Translations under genes and position numbers: made by a program
Shown: in pieces, positions 13,101-23,780 of the stretch
How positions within the stretch are numbered: the stretch's first letter is position 1
Layout of the letters: every line of letters starts with the position of its first letter
Assembly (NCBI GenBank): GCA_024529925.1
Contig: JAFEUB010001020.1
Coordinates: forward strand, 1,008,501 to 1,072,500
DNA length: 64,000 nt
Reading direction: 5' to 3'
Origin: Ophthalmolycus amberensis
Lineage: Eukaryota > Chordata > Actinopteri > Perciformes > Zoarcidae
The notes under the pieces: generated by a model
What the model saw: only the letters and a program-made list of their open reading frames with translations
Told to the model about the DNA's origin: nothing
The model's database searches: none

Positions 13101-13418
13101 TCGTGACGCACAACATCATGAGAACCACAATCACACGCCAGCTCATGGCAACAAACCAATTCTAGACAACACGAGTCCAGATGTTGCTTGATGCAACAAA
13201 AAAAGAAGATGTAATATACCTACAGCAGACTCAGGTCTGGAGGAGTGTTTCCAAGCGCCAATTGTTTTCACCATGACATAATCATGAATATCTAACACCA
13301 GCATAAATGTTTAAGTATTATAATCTCAGCGATTAACCGCTTCTGTCAGTTGCCTGATACCCTTGAATTTCAAGTAACTAGAGAGGGTTCGCCTGAGGGG
13401 CAAAAAGTAAGTATGACT
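10136..13418. other. Unassigned non-coding DNA
   Basis: No gene or defined mobile element is recognised. The 117- and 121-codon frames overlapping at 11068-11433 are on opposite strands and have no recognisable domain. The segment 12590-12740 has several ATTA/TAAT cores and balanced composition and may be regulatory; conservation was not tested. Confidence 0.5.
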
Positions 13419-13440
13419 ACTCTACCTGTTCAGGTAGAGT
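13419..13440. repeat. Perfect 10-bp inverted repeat with 2-nt spacer
   Basis: ACTCTACCTG, TT, then CAGGTAGAGT form a perfect short palindrome. It may be a remnant of a foldback or inverted-repeat element. There is no evidence of transcription. Confidence 0.8.
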
Positions 13441-13503
13441 ATGTTTCAGCAGCCTGGCGCGTCTTTTTAGAATTGTTTCAAATAAAAAGTGAAGCGTTTT
13501 GCA

Positions 13504-13530
13504 CGCTACTTCTGCATTGCTGAAGTAGCG
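13504..13530. repeat. Perfect 9-bp stem hairpin
   Basis: CGCTACTTC and GAAGTAGCG are separated by a 9-nt loop. It lies 64 bp after the palindrome at 13419, so both may belong to one decayed inverted-repeat element. The flanking 13441-13860 has no other feature. Confidence 0.75.
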
Positions 13531-13860
13531 GTTTTTTCAATTTCAACTCAGGTGGCAAGAGCACCTGACCTTTGAGTTTTTTCCTCATCGTGGGGACTTT
13601 TGCTGGAGAACTGCAGTTACATGGCTTCACCAACCGTCACCATGATCTGAACGGACAAGTTAGTGCGGCACTTGAGATTTCAAGTCAGTTGTCTTCAGTA
13701 ACGTAAAACTGTACTCTTACATGTCACGGTTTGTGTTAAGCTAACGTCAGTGCAAATTCTGTGGCTGCCAAGCAACAAAACATTAGTAAAAACAACTACA
13801 AACTACAAAAAAACACGCCTCGCCTGTTCCACCTGATAGATGTGCTCTGATCAGACTTTC

Positions 13861-13945
13861 GGTCAAGTATTGCACTTAAGTACAACTTTGAGGTATACTT
13901 TATACTTCTCTTCCACTACATTTCAGAGGAACTGCTGATTTTACT
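13861..13945 (-). repeat. AAGTAC-family repeat, short antisense fragment
   Basis: Words 'caagtattgcacttaagtac' and 'ttctcttccactacatttca' match, in reverse orientation, the family represented at 4590-5075. Confidence 0.6.
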
Positions 13946-13984
13946 GGTTCGTTTGCAGAAACCTGAACCTCATCTCTTTCTTGG

Positions 13985-14284
13985 CCTGTGACCCCCTAAA
14001 AAAAATGTTTAGTTTGGGGCCCCTTGTCACATTTGTGATTGAGCTTTACCCTCCGAACTAAACTACCTCAAATTGCTTCATTTAAATAACAGTTGAGGCC
14101 CAAAGAGGTAAATCGCTCTAATATTCAACGAAAAGAACAATATATATAAAGATAATATTAAGAAAATAATGAATACAAATCTGTAAAGCAGTTCTTCGAC
14201 TTTTGTTCAACTGATGACCTCTAAGATTTATCTTGTGACCCTCTGGAGGGGGCCCCACCCTCAGGCCGTAAACAACTGGACTAC
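13985..14284 (+). repeat. Decayed dispersed repeat ending in a GACCC-rich motif
   Basis: It starts with 'tgtgaccccctaaa' and ends with 'gtgaccctctggaggggg' plus 'aacaactggactac'. I recall this as a common fish dispersed repeat, often ending in a 'gaaccactg' word. A related short fragment lies at 21112-21160. Class unknown. Confidence 0.5.
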
Positions 14285-15060
14285 ACTAGTAGTTAAAACA
14301 AACTACACCCCAACCACAACAGTAACATGCTACTTACACATTGATGCATAATCATTAATAGTGTAATATATATAATATGAAAATAAAAAGGGTTAGGGGG
14401 TTAAACAAAGTATCTACGTACTTCTTTCACCACGAGCCTACCTGATGTTTGCTGTACATGTTTATAGCTGATTCTCCAGAGGAAATGGTGGGATCACCTA
14501 ATCAGGATTCAGCTGGGTTGGTATGTAATTATAAAAGCATTATGAGGTGCTGAGAGCAGCAAGAACAAGACATGCAAGGGAGAGCAGCCCAGACTCCCCT
14601 TGCCACCAGGTTACTTTACATATCTGCAACCCAAGCAGCTCAACCCTGCGGCTCCTGACTGCGGTAATGGCCGGGAGCAGTCACGGCCTCCTTGGCACAG
14701 CCCATCTGTTGTTTTTGTTTTTCAGACGGGGGAGCTGTTGGAGGGGAGTGGGTCGATTGGGTGGGCCGGCGTTGGCCGGGTCGAGGAATGAGAAAATGAC
14801 GAGAGGCTTTCGCCACAAGTCGCTGCCGCTCTGTTATTATGACGGGCTGAACGCTAGCAACGGTTACACGTCCAGACAGTCCGACACGACGGTCATCCCT
14901 AAATAAAGCCTCGGGCCTTCTGACGCAGTCGGTCGGCCGCTTTGGGCTCGACGGAGGCGGATGAAGTGGAGGAGGTCGACTTGTGGCTCGGGGGCTGTGC
15001 GCTGTCCGCAGACGCGCAGGAAGGAATCTACTGCAAATTAAAAATTCATACCAAGGTTGC

Positions 15061-15084
15061 GCTTCTCATTTCAGAATGAGAAGC
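15061..15084. repeat. Perfect 10-bp stem, 4-nt loop hairpin
   Basis: GCTTCTCATT, TCAG, AATGAGAAGC. The stem is too short for a microRNA precursor, and no flanking inverted-repeat element was found. Confidence 0.8.
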
Positions 15085-16117
15085 TTTGTATTAGATGCTT
15101 AAACTGGTAGGGTGACTCCGTGGTCAGCACTGTCTCCCCACAACAGGACGGTCGGCCCCTGGCCTCAAATCTCCACCCTGGTCCCACATGTTTCCTCTGG
15201 TTCCCTTCCATTGCCCAAAGGTATGCATGTTAGGTTACTACTCCTGCCATCGCCCTTGACCCTGTGCACTGGAGCTGGCGCTGAAGATGCGGAAGGGTGG
15301 CTTCCTTTCCTCTTCGGGTTTTATATTAAGGTCCTTCAGCCATTGATACTAGCGTAAAAATATAAACTTTCCCCGCTCACTGATCCCCGGACAAGCCGGC
15401 TTTTGTTTGCAATGTAAGCAGTCCACCGGTTGCTCGCTCTGTCTCAAACAGCACACACAGCCGTTGCTAAAGCCAGCCATTGTTCCAGGCCAAGATAATA
15501 GTATCCATCCTTGACGGTGGGGAGTTACAGTCGGATCGGCACCAGCTGTTAAAGCAGCTATACTTTGTGGACCTGATTAGATTACAAAATGACACTCTGT
15601 CTCATCTGACATTAATTATTGGACCATAATATGTAGCTAACCTGGCACGGTGCTTTACAGCCCAGGACTACAAACCAACTGCATGGTGCCTCTCTGCAGT
15701 TAAACAGGTCCAGAGTTGTAAGAGAGACAACTATATTTACCGGCATGGCGTCCAGAGAATTGGTGGATAATGTGCTGTCTTTAATAGGGAATACGGCTTG
15801 ATCGGCATCCCAATCACAATTCCCCAAGGAAAAGAGAGTGAGCTCTGTTGTTGGCTATCGATGCCGGGCCACCATCTGTGTATGCATGTGTAGGATCAAG
15901 CTAATACCGGTCGAGAGCTTGCGTTTCATCAGTAGTGGATTGCGCCCATGCTGAAATGTAACACTTTTAAATTTCCTCTTTTTTTGCATGGAGATGTGCA
16001 ACGGGTGCACGTGTTCCTGTGTGTGTCTGGGTTTACGAGTGCGTGGATAAAAGTGTGTTGGCAGGACTGATGTGTGGTGGTAATGAGGTGTGTCTGCAGG
16101 TGTGTGTTACAGGGAGA

Positions 16118-16141
16118 GCGAGAGAGAGAGAGAGAGAGAGG
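16118..16141. repeat. (GA)n microsatellite
   Basis: About eleven GA units with one interruption near the start. Confidence 0.9.
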
Positions 16142-16665
16142 TGGCAGACATGTCTGCCGTGTCTCTTAGTGTCATCGTGTCAGAGAAGAAGTGATGGATC
16201 CACTACATTCAGGAGGGTATAAAGAAAAAGGTACATTTAGTAGAATATGTTATCTAATTTTGCCACAGCTTTTCTAATTTGTTCTTTTCGTAAGAGTTGT
16301 TGGTTCAACTCTTCAGTAACTTTCATTATATATTTCTTGGAATGCTGTTAAGCATTCCAAATGTAGCTCATGCGCAAGTTCAGTCAGGAAGACATTCGCT
16401 TGTGATCGCTGTCTCTCCTCTCCTTGTAATTACTCTATCAGCTGATTGGGGGGCGTGCACGGTTAAGCAACCAACCAGATTCGGCACACAGTTTCCTTAA
16501 GCCAATCAGATCGTTGCTGTCAAACTTTAAAGTGTTCTCCTCTCTGCTGCTGCAGCAATTTAACTTTTATGATTTTTCAGCCCTTTTCTGACTTTATAAT
16601 GGGTGTGTATTGCACAGGTTAGTGCGTGATATCACCGCTAGAGTGAAGAGCAGCTTGAGATTCTT

Positions 16666-16860
16666 GTGAAAAAAACATTTGTGTTTTGCCACTGTGTCCA
16701 CAATCTTCACTCTTCATGCATAATTTCTGGATGTAAAAGTAGCAAATATTGTCCTTGTCGTAGAAAAATTACCGTGGAATCCCACAGATTTCCACATTTG
16801 ACACAGAAGCCGTTAATTGAGAGGAAAATCAACTTTCTGCTCCATAGAGACCAATGTTAA
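16666..16860 (+). other. Weak THAP-like reading frame, possible transposon relic
   Basis: A 64-codon frame contains C-x4-C in the context SCIISGCKS and, about 20 residues on, an SHRFP motif. In THAP zinc-finger domains an N-terminal cysteine pair is followed by a similar F/H-RFP motif. The second C-x2-H pair is not evident and the frame ends soon after, so this may be chance or a decayed P-element/Kolobok-type relic. It lies just left of the 11-bp array. Confidence 0.15.
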
Positions 16861-17035
16861 ATTTTGCTTCAAAAACATCTTCCACAGAACACGGTACCCC
16901 ATTTCTAGATCGCCAGTTAAGCCACATTTTCTACAGACACAATTTTTACAGGATCTGTTTCTCAAGTCATCCTTCCTCTCAATTATTAATATCGGAGCAA
17001 TAGGAGCTACGGTTATGGGAGTTTTGATGATTTTA

Positions 17036-18184
17036 CTTTGTTGCTCCTTTGTTGTGTCTTTGTTGTTCCTTTGTTGTGTCTTTGTTGTTCCTTTGTTGTG
17101 TCTTTGTTGTGTCTTTGTTGCTCCTTTGTTGTGTCTTTGTTGTGTCTTTGTTGTTCCTTTGTTGTGTCTTTGTTGTGTCTTTGTTGTTCCTTTGTTGCTC
17201 CTTTGTTGTGTCTTTGTTGTGTCTTTGTTGCTCCTTTGTTGTGTCTTTGTTGTTCCTTTGTTGTGTCTTTGTTGTGTCTTTGTTGTTCCTTTGTTGTGTC
17301 TTTGTTGTGTCTTTGTTGTGTCTTTGTTGTTCCTTTGTTGTGTCTTTGTTGTGTCTTTGTTGTGTCTCAACAAAGGAACACAACAAAGGAACAACAAAGG
17401 AACAACAAAGACACAACAAAGACACAACAAAGACACAACAAAGGAACAACAAAGACACAACAAAGGAACAACAAAGACACAACAAAGACACAACAAAGAC
17501 ACAACAAAGACACAACAAAGACACAACAAAGGAACAACAAAGACACAACAAAGACACAACAAAGGAGCAACAAAGACACAACAAAGACACAACAAAGGAA
17601 CAACAAAGACACAACAAAGACACAACAAAGACACAACAAAGGAACAACAAAGGAGCAACAAAGACACAACAAAGACACAACAAAGACACAACAAAGGAAC
17701 AACAAAGACACCACAAATACACAACAAAGACACAACAAAGAAACAACAATGACACAACAAAGGAACAACAAAGACACAACAAAGACACAACAAAGGAACA
17801 ACAAAGACACAACAAAGACACAACAAAGACACAACAAAGGAGCAACAAAGACACAACAAAGGAACAACAAAGACACAACAAAGGAGCAACAAAGACACAA
17901 CAAAGACACAACAAAGACAAAACAAAGGAACAACAAAGACACAACAAATACACAACAAAGACACAACAAACGAACAACAAAGACACAACAAATGAACAAC
18001 AAAGACACAACAAAGGAACAACAAAGAAGCCACAAATACACAACAAAGACACAACAAAGGAACAACAAAGACACAACAAAGACACAACAAAGGAACAACA
18101 AAGACACAACAAATACACAACAAAGACACAACAAAGGAACAACAAAGACACAACAAAGACACAACAAAGACACAACAAAGACAC
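17036..18184. repeat. Orientation-switching 11-bp tandem array (giant imperfect palindrome)
   Basis: The left arm, 17036-17361, is about 29 units of the form TTTGTTGTGTC. After a 7-nt spacer (17362-17368) the right arm, 17369-18184, is about 74 units of the reverse complement AACAAAGACAC. Units vary at few positions: AACAAAGGAAC, AACAAAGGAGC and AACAAATACAC are the main variants. An extra AC follows the first right-arm unit. The right arm has almost no T on the plus strand. Eleven is not a multiple of three and the units lack stops, so several frames on both strands stay open for 268 to 552 codons. These are artefacts, not genes. Confidence 0.95.
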
Positions 18185-18190
18185 TCTTTC

Positions 18191-19072
18191 AGAGACAAGG
18201 AAAGATATGGCAGAGCAGGACAATAGTCATGTAAGCTGTAAAAGATAAAACATCGTACAATCTCCAAATGAGAAAGTTTGCCAGAGATATCAGTCTCTCT
18301 CTCTCTCTCCAATTCTTTCTTCTCTCTCTCCCCCCCTAATTCTAATTCTTTCTTCTCTCTCTCCCCCCCCCCACACACACATCCCATTTCAAAATAAAAG
18401 CCCCAAAGAGTGAATTCTAATTGAAATGCTACCATCAATATTATTACTACCACTACTGCTATTACTACCACTACTACTATTACTTATACGACAACTGCTA
18501 CTACTACTGCTATTCATGCTACTAAAAATAGTAATACTACTACAGCTATTAGTACGACTGCTACTAGTACTACTACTGCTACTAGTACTACTACTGCTAC
18601 TTCTTCTACTGCCATTACTATTACTACTACTACTACTGTTATATTAAATACTGCAACCAATACTACAGCTATTACTATGACTACTGATACTACGTCTTCT
18701 ACTACTTCTTCTAATTACTAATACTTCTACTGCTAATAATACTTATACTACAACTACAAATATCACTACTGCTACTACTAGTACTTATTCTAATGCTACT
18801 AATACATCTACTAATAATACTTCTACTACAACTTCTACTACTACAAATATCACCACTGATGAAATTTTTTCAGCCACAGAAACCGTTAGAATATCAAAAT
18901 GTTCAGCTCTTTCAGGAGAGGGGTGATATGACTTTTCATAGTTGGAATCTTTAAACTTTTTGAATTATTCAGCTTTTTGAAATTTCTATCTATCTATTTT
19001 CAGCAATGTTTTTGCAATTAATTTCAAATTTCAGCATTCCAACGCATTTTCAGCAGGAAATGCATTTTCTAG
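18191..19072 (-). mobile_element. ACT-array complex element, copy A
   Basis: From the edge of the 11-bp array to 19072, the sequence is the near-exact reverse complement of 62540-63899. In order it holds a unique ~100-bp block (18191-18293) differing at only a few positions from copy B, a CT-rich tract, a 'ttcaaaataaaagcccc' block, the ACT array, and a ~230-bp A/T-rich unique block with a 'cattttcagcaggaaatg' word. No coding capacity is seen. No terminal repeats or target duplications are evident, so it could be a mobile element or a local duplication. Confidence 0.8.
18430..18850. repeat. Irregular ACT/TAC trinucleotide array (copy A)
   Basis: About 420 bp built mainly of TACTAC-type units broken by AT, TCT and GCT variants. 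The order of interruptions, such as 'ttcatgctactaaaaatagt', is shared with copy B. That shows common descent rather than independent expansion. Confidence 0.9.
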
Positions 19073-20235
19073 TCTATATAGATATTCTAGATATTCTAGA
19101 TTTTGTCATCTATTCCGCCTGTGAAGCCATTTCCAAACATTTTTTCCAAAATGCTAACAGGCATTTTGTTAGCATTTCAGCCTTTGGTTTCATATTGTGG
19201 CGCCGATTTCTTTCCCCTCAGATGGGCGTGGATTTGACGTTATGACGTGTTGCACTCTGTCTATATTGTTTCTGTCTTTTCAAATTTTTGGGGAATTTGT
19301 TGCCATTAAAAAAAACAAAAAAACAATAACACCCTTATGAAAGTATGTAGTTCAGAAAACTACGGAATTCGCTGTGTTGTTTTAAACTGCGTTTTACCTT
19401 TAAACATTGTTATAAACTCCCGTTGAGTTGAGAACACTTGACAGTGACAATCGAGGCCGGCAACAAACGATGACGAGACATGGACGAAACCAGGACCTGA
19501 GTAAAAAAAAATCAAACAGTAATTTTGTGCGATCTGCCCGGCATGACTAAATCACACAGAGGGCAACCATAAAACCAACCGACGCACTGCCATCTGTCAT
19601 GAACAGCACACATCATGAGGAAGGCCCTCTCTTCATCTGTGAAATGATATATTCCCTCGCTCTAATTATTACCCACACATCTGTTGTCACTGCCTACAAA
19701 ATCCCCATGCAGAACAGACAGCGGGCAGCAGAGTGAAGCGACTGTGGGAGGGTGTGGTGGGGGGGTTAAGATGTACGTAGGCAGTGACAGATTTACAGAG
19801 TGATGCAGTGGAGGACAGAGTGCCTGAGATTTACGGCAGGTCTGCTGCCTCCGGGGCGGAGACACCTTCAGAGCCGTCCTGGGCCGCTCCTATTAGGATT
19901 AATGATGGCTGTATTTACAAGGCCCAGATCTCCCCTCAGAACCTCGACGCGGCCTGGTGCCAAACCACCAGCAGACCACAGCAGAGAGGCTGACGGAAAG
20001 AGCAGTGGATGAGACTGTGTGTGTGTGAGAGAAAACACACCCAGCGATTCGTAACAGCAGCTCTTTGTGATGCTTTTTTTACTTTCTTGCAAGCTAGGAC
20101 TATATTTTATCTATCATTAAATCTTTGATGAAGTGTTAAAGTTTTTTTTTCTTTCTTCTTTTTGACTAATTCTAACTGCTTGTATTTGGTTTGTATTCCA
20201 AGCCCATGACTGATAAATGTTAATTATGTGTGCCA
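19073..20235. other. Unassigned non-coding DNA
   Basis: No gene or complete repeat is recognised. The open frames are short and overlap on opposite strands. Confidence 0.55.
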
Positions 20236-20555
20236 GTTTGACATTTTGGGAAATATTTGCTTTTCTGCCGAGAGTTATATAAGACGATCGATACCACTCT
20301 CATATCTGCTCGGTAAATATGGGGCAACAGTTCAACAGCTGGTTAGTTTAGCAAAAGATTGAAAACAAAGGGGGACAGCTATTCTGACTCTATCAGAGGG
20401 TAACCAAATCTGCTTACCAGCACCTCTTAAGTTATCTCAGTTATTAACACGTTTTTTGTGTAAAAATGAAGTGTAAAAATGAAATGTTGCGGTTTTACAG
20501 ATGATTATGTGCCAGACTGTGACTTCTTCCAGCCAAGAAATAGTTCTGTGCTACG
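20236..20555 (-). repeat. TTTCCCAAAATGTC-end dispersed family, copy 1
   Basis: It opens with 'gacattttgggaaatatttgc' and contains an antisense form of the 'ctgtttccccct' region and the 'gccaagaaatagttc' word. Related copies lie at 32159, 39885 and 47926. The copy is decayed and stops where the next inverted-repeat element begins. Confidence 0.65.
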
Positions 20556-20568
20556 CTAATATGCTGTT

Positions 20569-20994
20569 GGCGATAGAGACGTGATGTCCCGCCCCTTCTA
20601 GTGGACCACCATGGGACCTAATGTTGGAAAAAAATATGTACGGTAGTCACTGCGAGTGAAAAATACTTTTTTTCATCCCATTTGAATTGTGCCATGACTT
20701 ACACATATGATGTTTGATCAATTTAAAAGTTAATTTTGCACATCAAGACATTTGAATTTTGTCAGTGGCTCATCACGTTAGGTAAGATAACGTTACATTT
20801 GTGCGTGGAACGTAGCTGAGTTACCGAGCTAGCTAACAAGCCAAGGTGACGGCCATGTTGGTGTTGGTGACGTACATCGTGCGAGACAAGATACACTTCA
20901 CTGAGCGGTTTAGACAAAAAACTAAATGCTACTAATGTTTGTCTCTCACCGTTGAATACCGTACATAGGGGCGGGACTTCACCTCTCTATAGCC
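20569..20994. mobile_element. Short non-autonomous DNA transposon (MITE) with 28-bp terminal inverted repeats
   Basis: The left end reads GGCGATAGAGAC followed by GTGATGTCCCGCCCCT. The right end is the inverse with three mismatches in 28 positions. The interior of about 370 bp has no coding capacity. No clear target duplication was found, so the superfamily is undetermined. Confidence 0.85.
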
Positions 20995-21111
20995 TTATAT
21001 TAAAAAGGCAGATACAGTTGGGTACAGTTTAACCCGATTAACCCGCTATTTTGTGTGGCAAATACGTTTTCTTCTGTCCTGTTAAACATCTCAAGACCAC
21101 TGATATTTATA

Positions 21112-21160
21112 TTGGGACCCTGTCGGGGGCTCGCCCCCCAGATTGAGAACTACTGCCTTT
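21112..21160 (+). repeat. Fragment of GACCC-motif dispersed repeat
   Basis: 'gggaccctgtcgggggc' followed by 'gattgagaactactg' resembles the end of the family seen at 13985-14284. Confidence 0.4.
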
Positions 21161-22496
21161 GGACAACATTATTGTACCAAATTCCTTCAAAGGTGAACAT
21201 TGCAGTGCAGAGTTATACTAGTAACTTTCACACTTTCACTTACTTGTAGTGATCTTTTAAGATGAATGAGATATGAATGTATTGGAAACCTGCCAGGCCC
21301 ATATTCATGTGAGAAAGATTATTATAGAAAATGACAGAAACGCCACGTAAATAAGCTACTAGATCAGCCGTTAGCGTAACCACCCACCTCTGTGTGTGAA
21401 CACTATTCCACTTTCCCAACGGATTGAATACACATTCAATCAATAGGCGTGAATTTGACTACAGAATATAAATGAACACAAACCGAGATGAAAATAATGG
21501 CTAATGATGACAGCGGTGACAAGTGCTCTGAGTTGCTCCTAGCTGTGATGGAGAGTGCGCTAAATCCACTACTGTTTACAGTGTTACAGCGGTACTATCC
21601 TCAGCACTAAAACTGGGTCTCTGCCTCAACGGACTCTCCCTAAGTCCCTATGGTGCCACAATAACCCTGAATCGTGTAGCCCTATAGGTCATAGGTTATT
21701 GACATGAATAAGGTCATATTACCTTTTTTATTTTATTTGTAACAGCCACATTTCAAGAAAGATAAGAAAATAAGCTTAAAAAAAGGGTCACATTTCAGTG
21801 CCACGTGTGTGTCATTAGAGACGTTTCTGGAGTTTATACAGTGTCCATGTTTTTGTGGGAGCGGCGACTGTGGCCAAAGCAAACTAACTATCTAATTCAG
21901 GGGGCAATCCGAGCTGGTAATGCCGTGTTGTGTCAGGGAGAATACTCACGTTGCTAAAGTGCAGCGCTATTATTTTCTTGTCTGTCAGTGTTGGATTCAG
22001 TCACCCGGCCCTTTTTTCTTTTTTGGAGAGCATCAGCCAGGGAATTAGGATGCCCGGACCACAGGGACACCATGTAGAGAGGAAGCAGGATGATGTCATG
22101 ACATGGCAGCGTTGGAGGGTGATGGTGGTTATTTTTCTTGGCTGCTCTCAAAAGCCTTTTCTCCGGTCTCGTGGGAACCCGCTTTCGCCCGTTTATTCAA
22201 AGCTTATACTTTGTTTTATATACTTAAATGACTCGATGGGAAGAAATTCCACCCGGGGACAGGAGGAACAACACTCAGGATGTCTCGCGGTAACGGAATT
22301 TGATTTAAAGCGCAGAAAAGGCACATTTCAAAGTATGATGAATGTGTCTTTTTCCTCGTTTCGTTCCAGATTTAGTCGTCCCCCGAGCAAACGCTTCCCC
22401 TCTAATCCCGTTTAACGTTGAGCTGTAACACGATGACACACCAAAAGCAGTTTCCTGCTGGCATCATGATATAGCCATCACTCTTGCACAAGTATT
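21161..22496. other. Unassigned non-coding DNA
   Basis: Includes a 161-codon open frame at 21930-22415 with no recognisable domain and an antisense competitor; it is not supported as a gene. Confidence 0.5.

Positions 22497-22524
<28 letters not shown>
22497..22524. repeat. (GT)n microsatellite
   Basis: About fourteen uninterrupted GT units. Confidence 0.95.
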
Positions 22525-22527
<3 letters not shown>

Positions 22528-22559
22528 ACAGTAATAGTCTGCCAAAACTGTAATGATGA

Positions 22560-23270
22560 TACATAAGCCCCCCCGTCTGTCTGTAGGTTGTTGTGGAAAA
22601 TGTGGCTCTCAGATTAAAGTTATCGTTTAAAGATCCACGAGAGGCTTTCATGTGTTCTCTGTGAAATGCCCTCTCTTTCGGTCGCTCCGTCAGGGTCTAG
22701 TTTTAATCCGTCTGCGCTATTGGGACCCCAAAACCTTTGTGACATAAAAGCCTTTCAATTACCGCGCAAAATGCACGTCTTTAATTAAAACATGGAACAG
22801 CGCCACGCGCCTCTCGACTCAGACGGGGCATTAGGGCCACTCAACGCAGACAAAGGAAACGGCATCGTTTTTTATTCCACTTTAATGGCCGATCTCTGCC
22901 TCTCGGAGCTTAAGGCTGAAATTACATCAGCGGGACTCTGTGAGCAATTACTTGATTTATATCAGAGCTCGGCCACATTTAAACAGACCGAAAATAGCTT
23001 TGGTGAGGTCTCCCGAGAGCAGTTTATGGGAAAACATCACTTACTGTATGCTACGCGCTAGTTTTTTAAACACCAGTTGACTTTGTTCTCTCCGTCTGTG
23101 GCTAGCGTTTCCATAGTGTCTTAAAGTTTGCCTTCAAACTGTAAAAGTTTTTAGTTTTTTTCTGTAAATGTTGGGTATATTTGTGTGTCCTCTCACTGTT
23201 TGTTTTTCTTTTCTTGTCCTTTTCGTTCCTCAGACCTCTCAGCGCGCTTTGTTATATCAGAAATTCTAAT
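22560..23270. other. Unassigned single-copy-looking DNA, possible regulatory block
   Basis: Complex balanced sequence without repeat words or simple runs, with TTAATTAAA (22780s), 'ttaatggc' and 'gcaattac' homeodomain-type cores. An 89-codon frame (22792-23061) has no known domain. Conservation was not testable here. Confidence 0.3.
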
Positions 23271-23308
23271 TAATGTCAAATATTAATGTGATCTCTCTCT
23301 CCGGGATA

Positions 23309-23408
<100 letters not shown>

Positions 23409-23556
23409 TCAAGTATAATTTGATGAGCTCGGTTCGCGACTGGCTTCTGATTGTAATCTCGCAGACACCGCTGCATTCCACTTCAATAAAAAACTAAAAC
23501 AAGCAAACACTGCTGTCATCATTCTACAGTAGCTGTGCAAAGGCAGGACAGATGCA

Positions 23557-23578
23557 CCCCCCCCCCCCCCCCCCCCCC
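23557..23578. repeat. Poly(C) tract, 22 bp
   Basis: Twenty-two consecutive C residues; assembly length is uncertain at such runs. Confidence 0.9.
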
Positions 23579-23745
23579 GACAAGGACAGGACTAAGCCTA
23601 TTAGCGATTGTCAGACAGTTCTTGAAGAAATATCACGGCCGAGGTTCCTCCACATTCAAATCACTGATCTCTTGGCCCCCGCGTGCTCGACCCTCACCGC
23701 CCAGCAGAGGCCACTGTGGCCAAGCGCCTCCACAAGACCTTTGAT

Positions 23746-23749
23746 TCTC

Positions 23750-23780
<31 letters not shown>
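23746..23780. repeat. (CT)n microsatellite
   Basis: About 17 CT units with one G interruption near 23762. Confidence 0.92.

Larger units (their letters stand above)
14285..16660. other. Unassigned non-coding DNA
   Basis: No gene is recognised. The stretch 14640-15015 is relatively rich in CpG but shows no promoter elements I can defend. A perfect hairpin and a GA run inside this block are listed separately. Confidence 0.5.

Noticed and set aside
13504..13537. Hairpin followed by a T run resembling a bacterial terminator
   Set aside because: The window is vertebrate nuclear DNA with no operons, and intrinsic terminators are not used there.
17369..18184. Regular short repeats suggesting a CRISPR array
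   Set aside because: Unit length is 11 bp with no unique spacers, in a vertebrate genome; it is a plain tandem repeat.
16813..18471. Open frames of 268 to 552 codons on both strands, rich in CLCCVF or NKDTTKTQQR repeats
   Set aside because: They arise because the 11-bp unit has no stop codons and its period is not a multiple of three, so several frames stay open at once. There is no start context, domain or codon bias.
18426..18647. Leucine-rich 73-codon frame
   Set aside because: Translation of the ACT trinucleotide array.
21930..22415. 161-codon plus-strand open frame
   Set aside because: No domain or motif, and composition is that of surrounding DNA.
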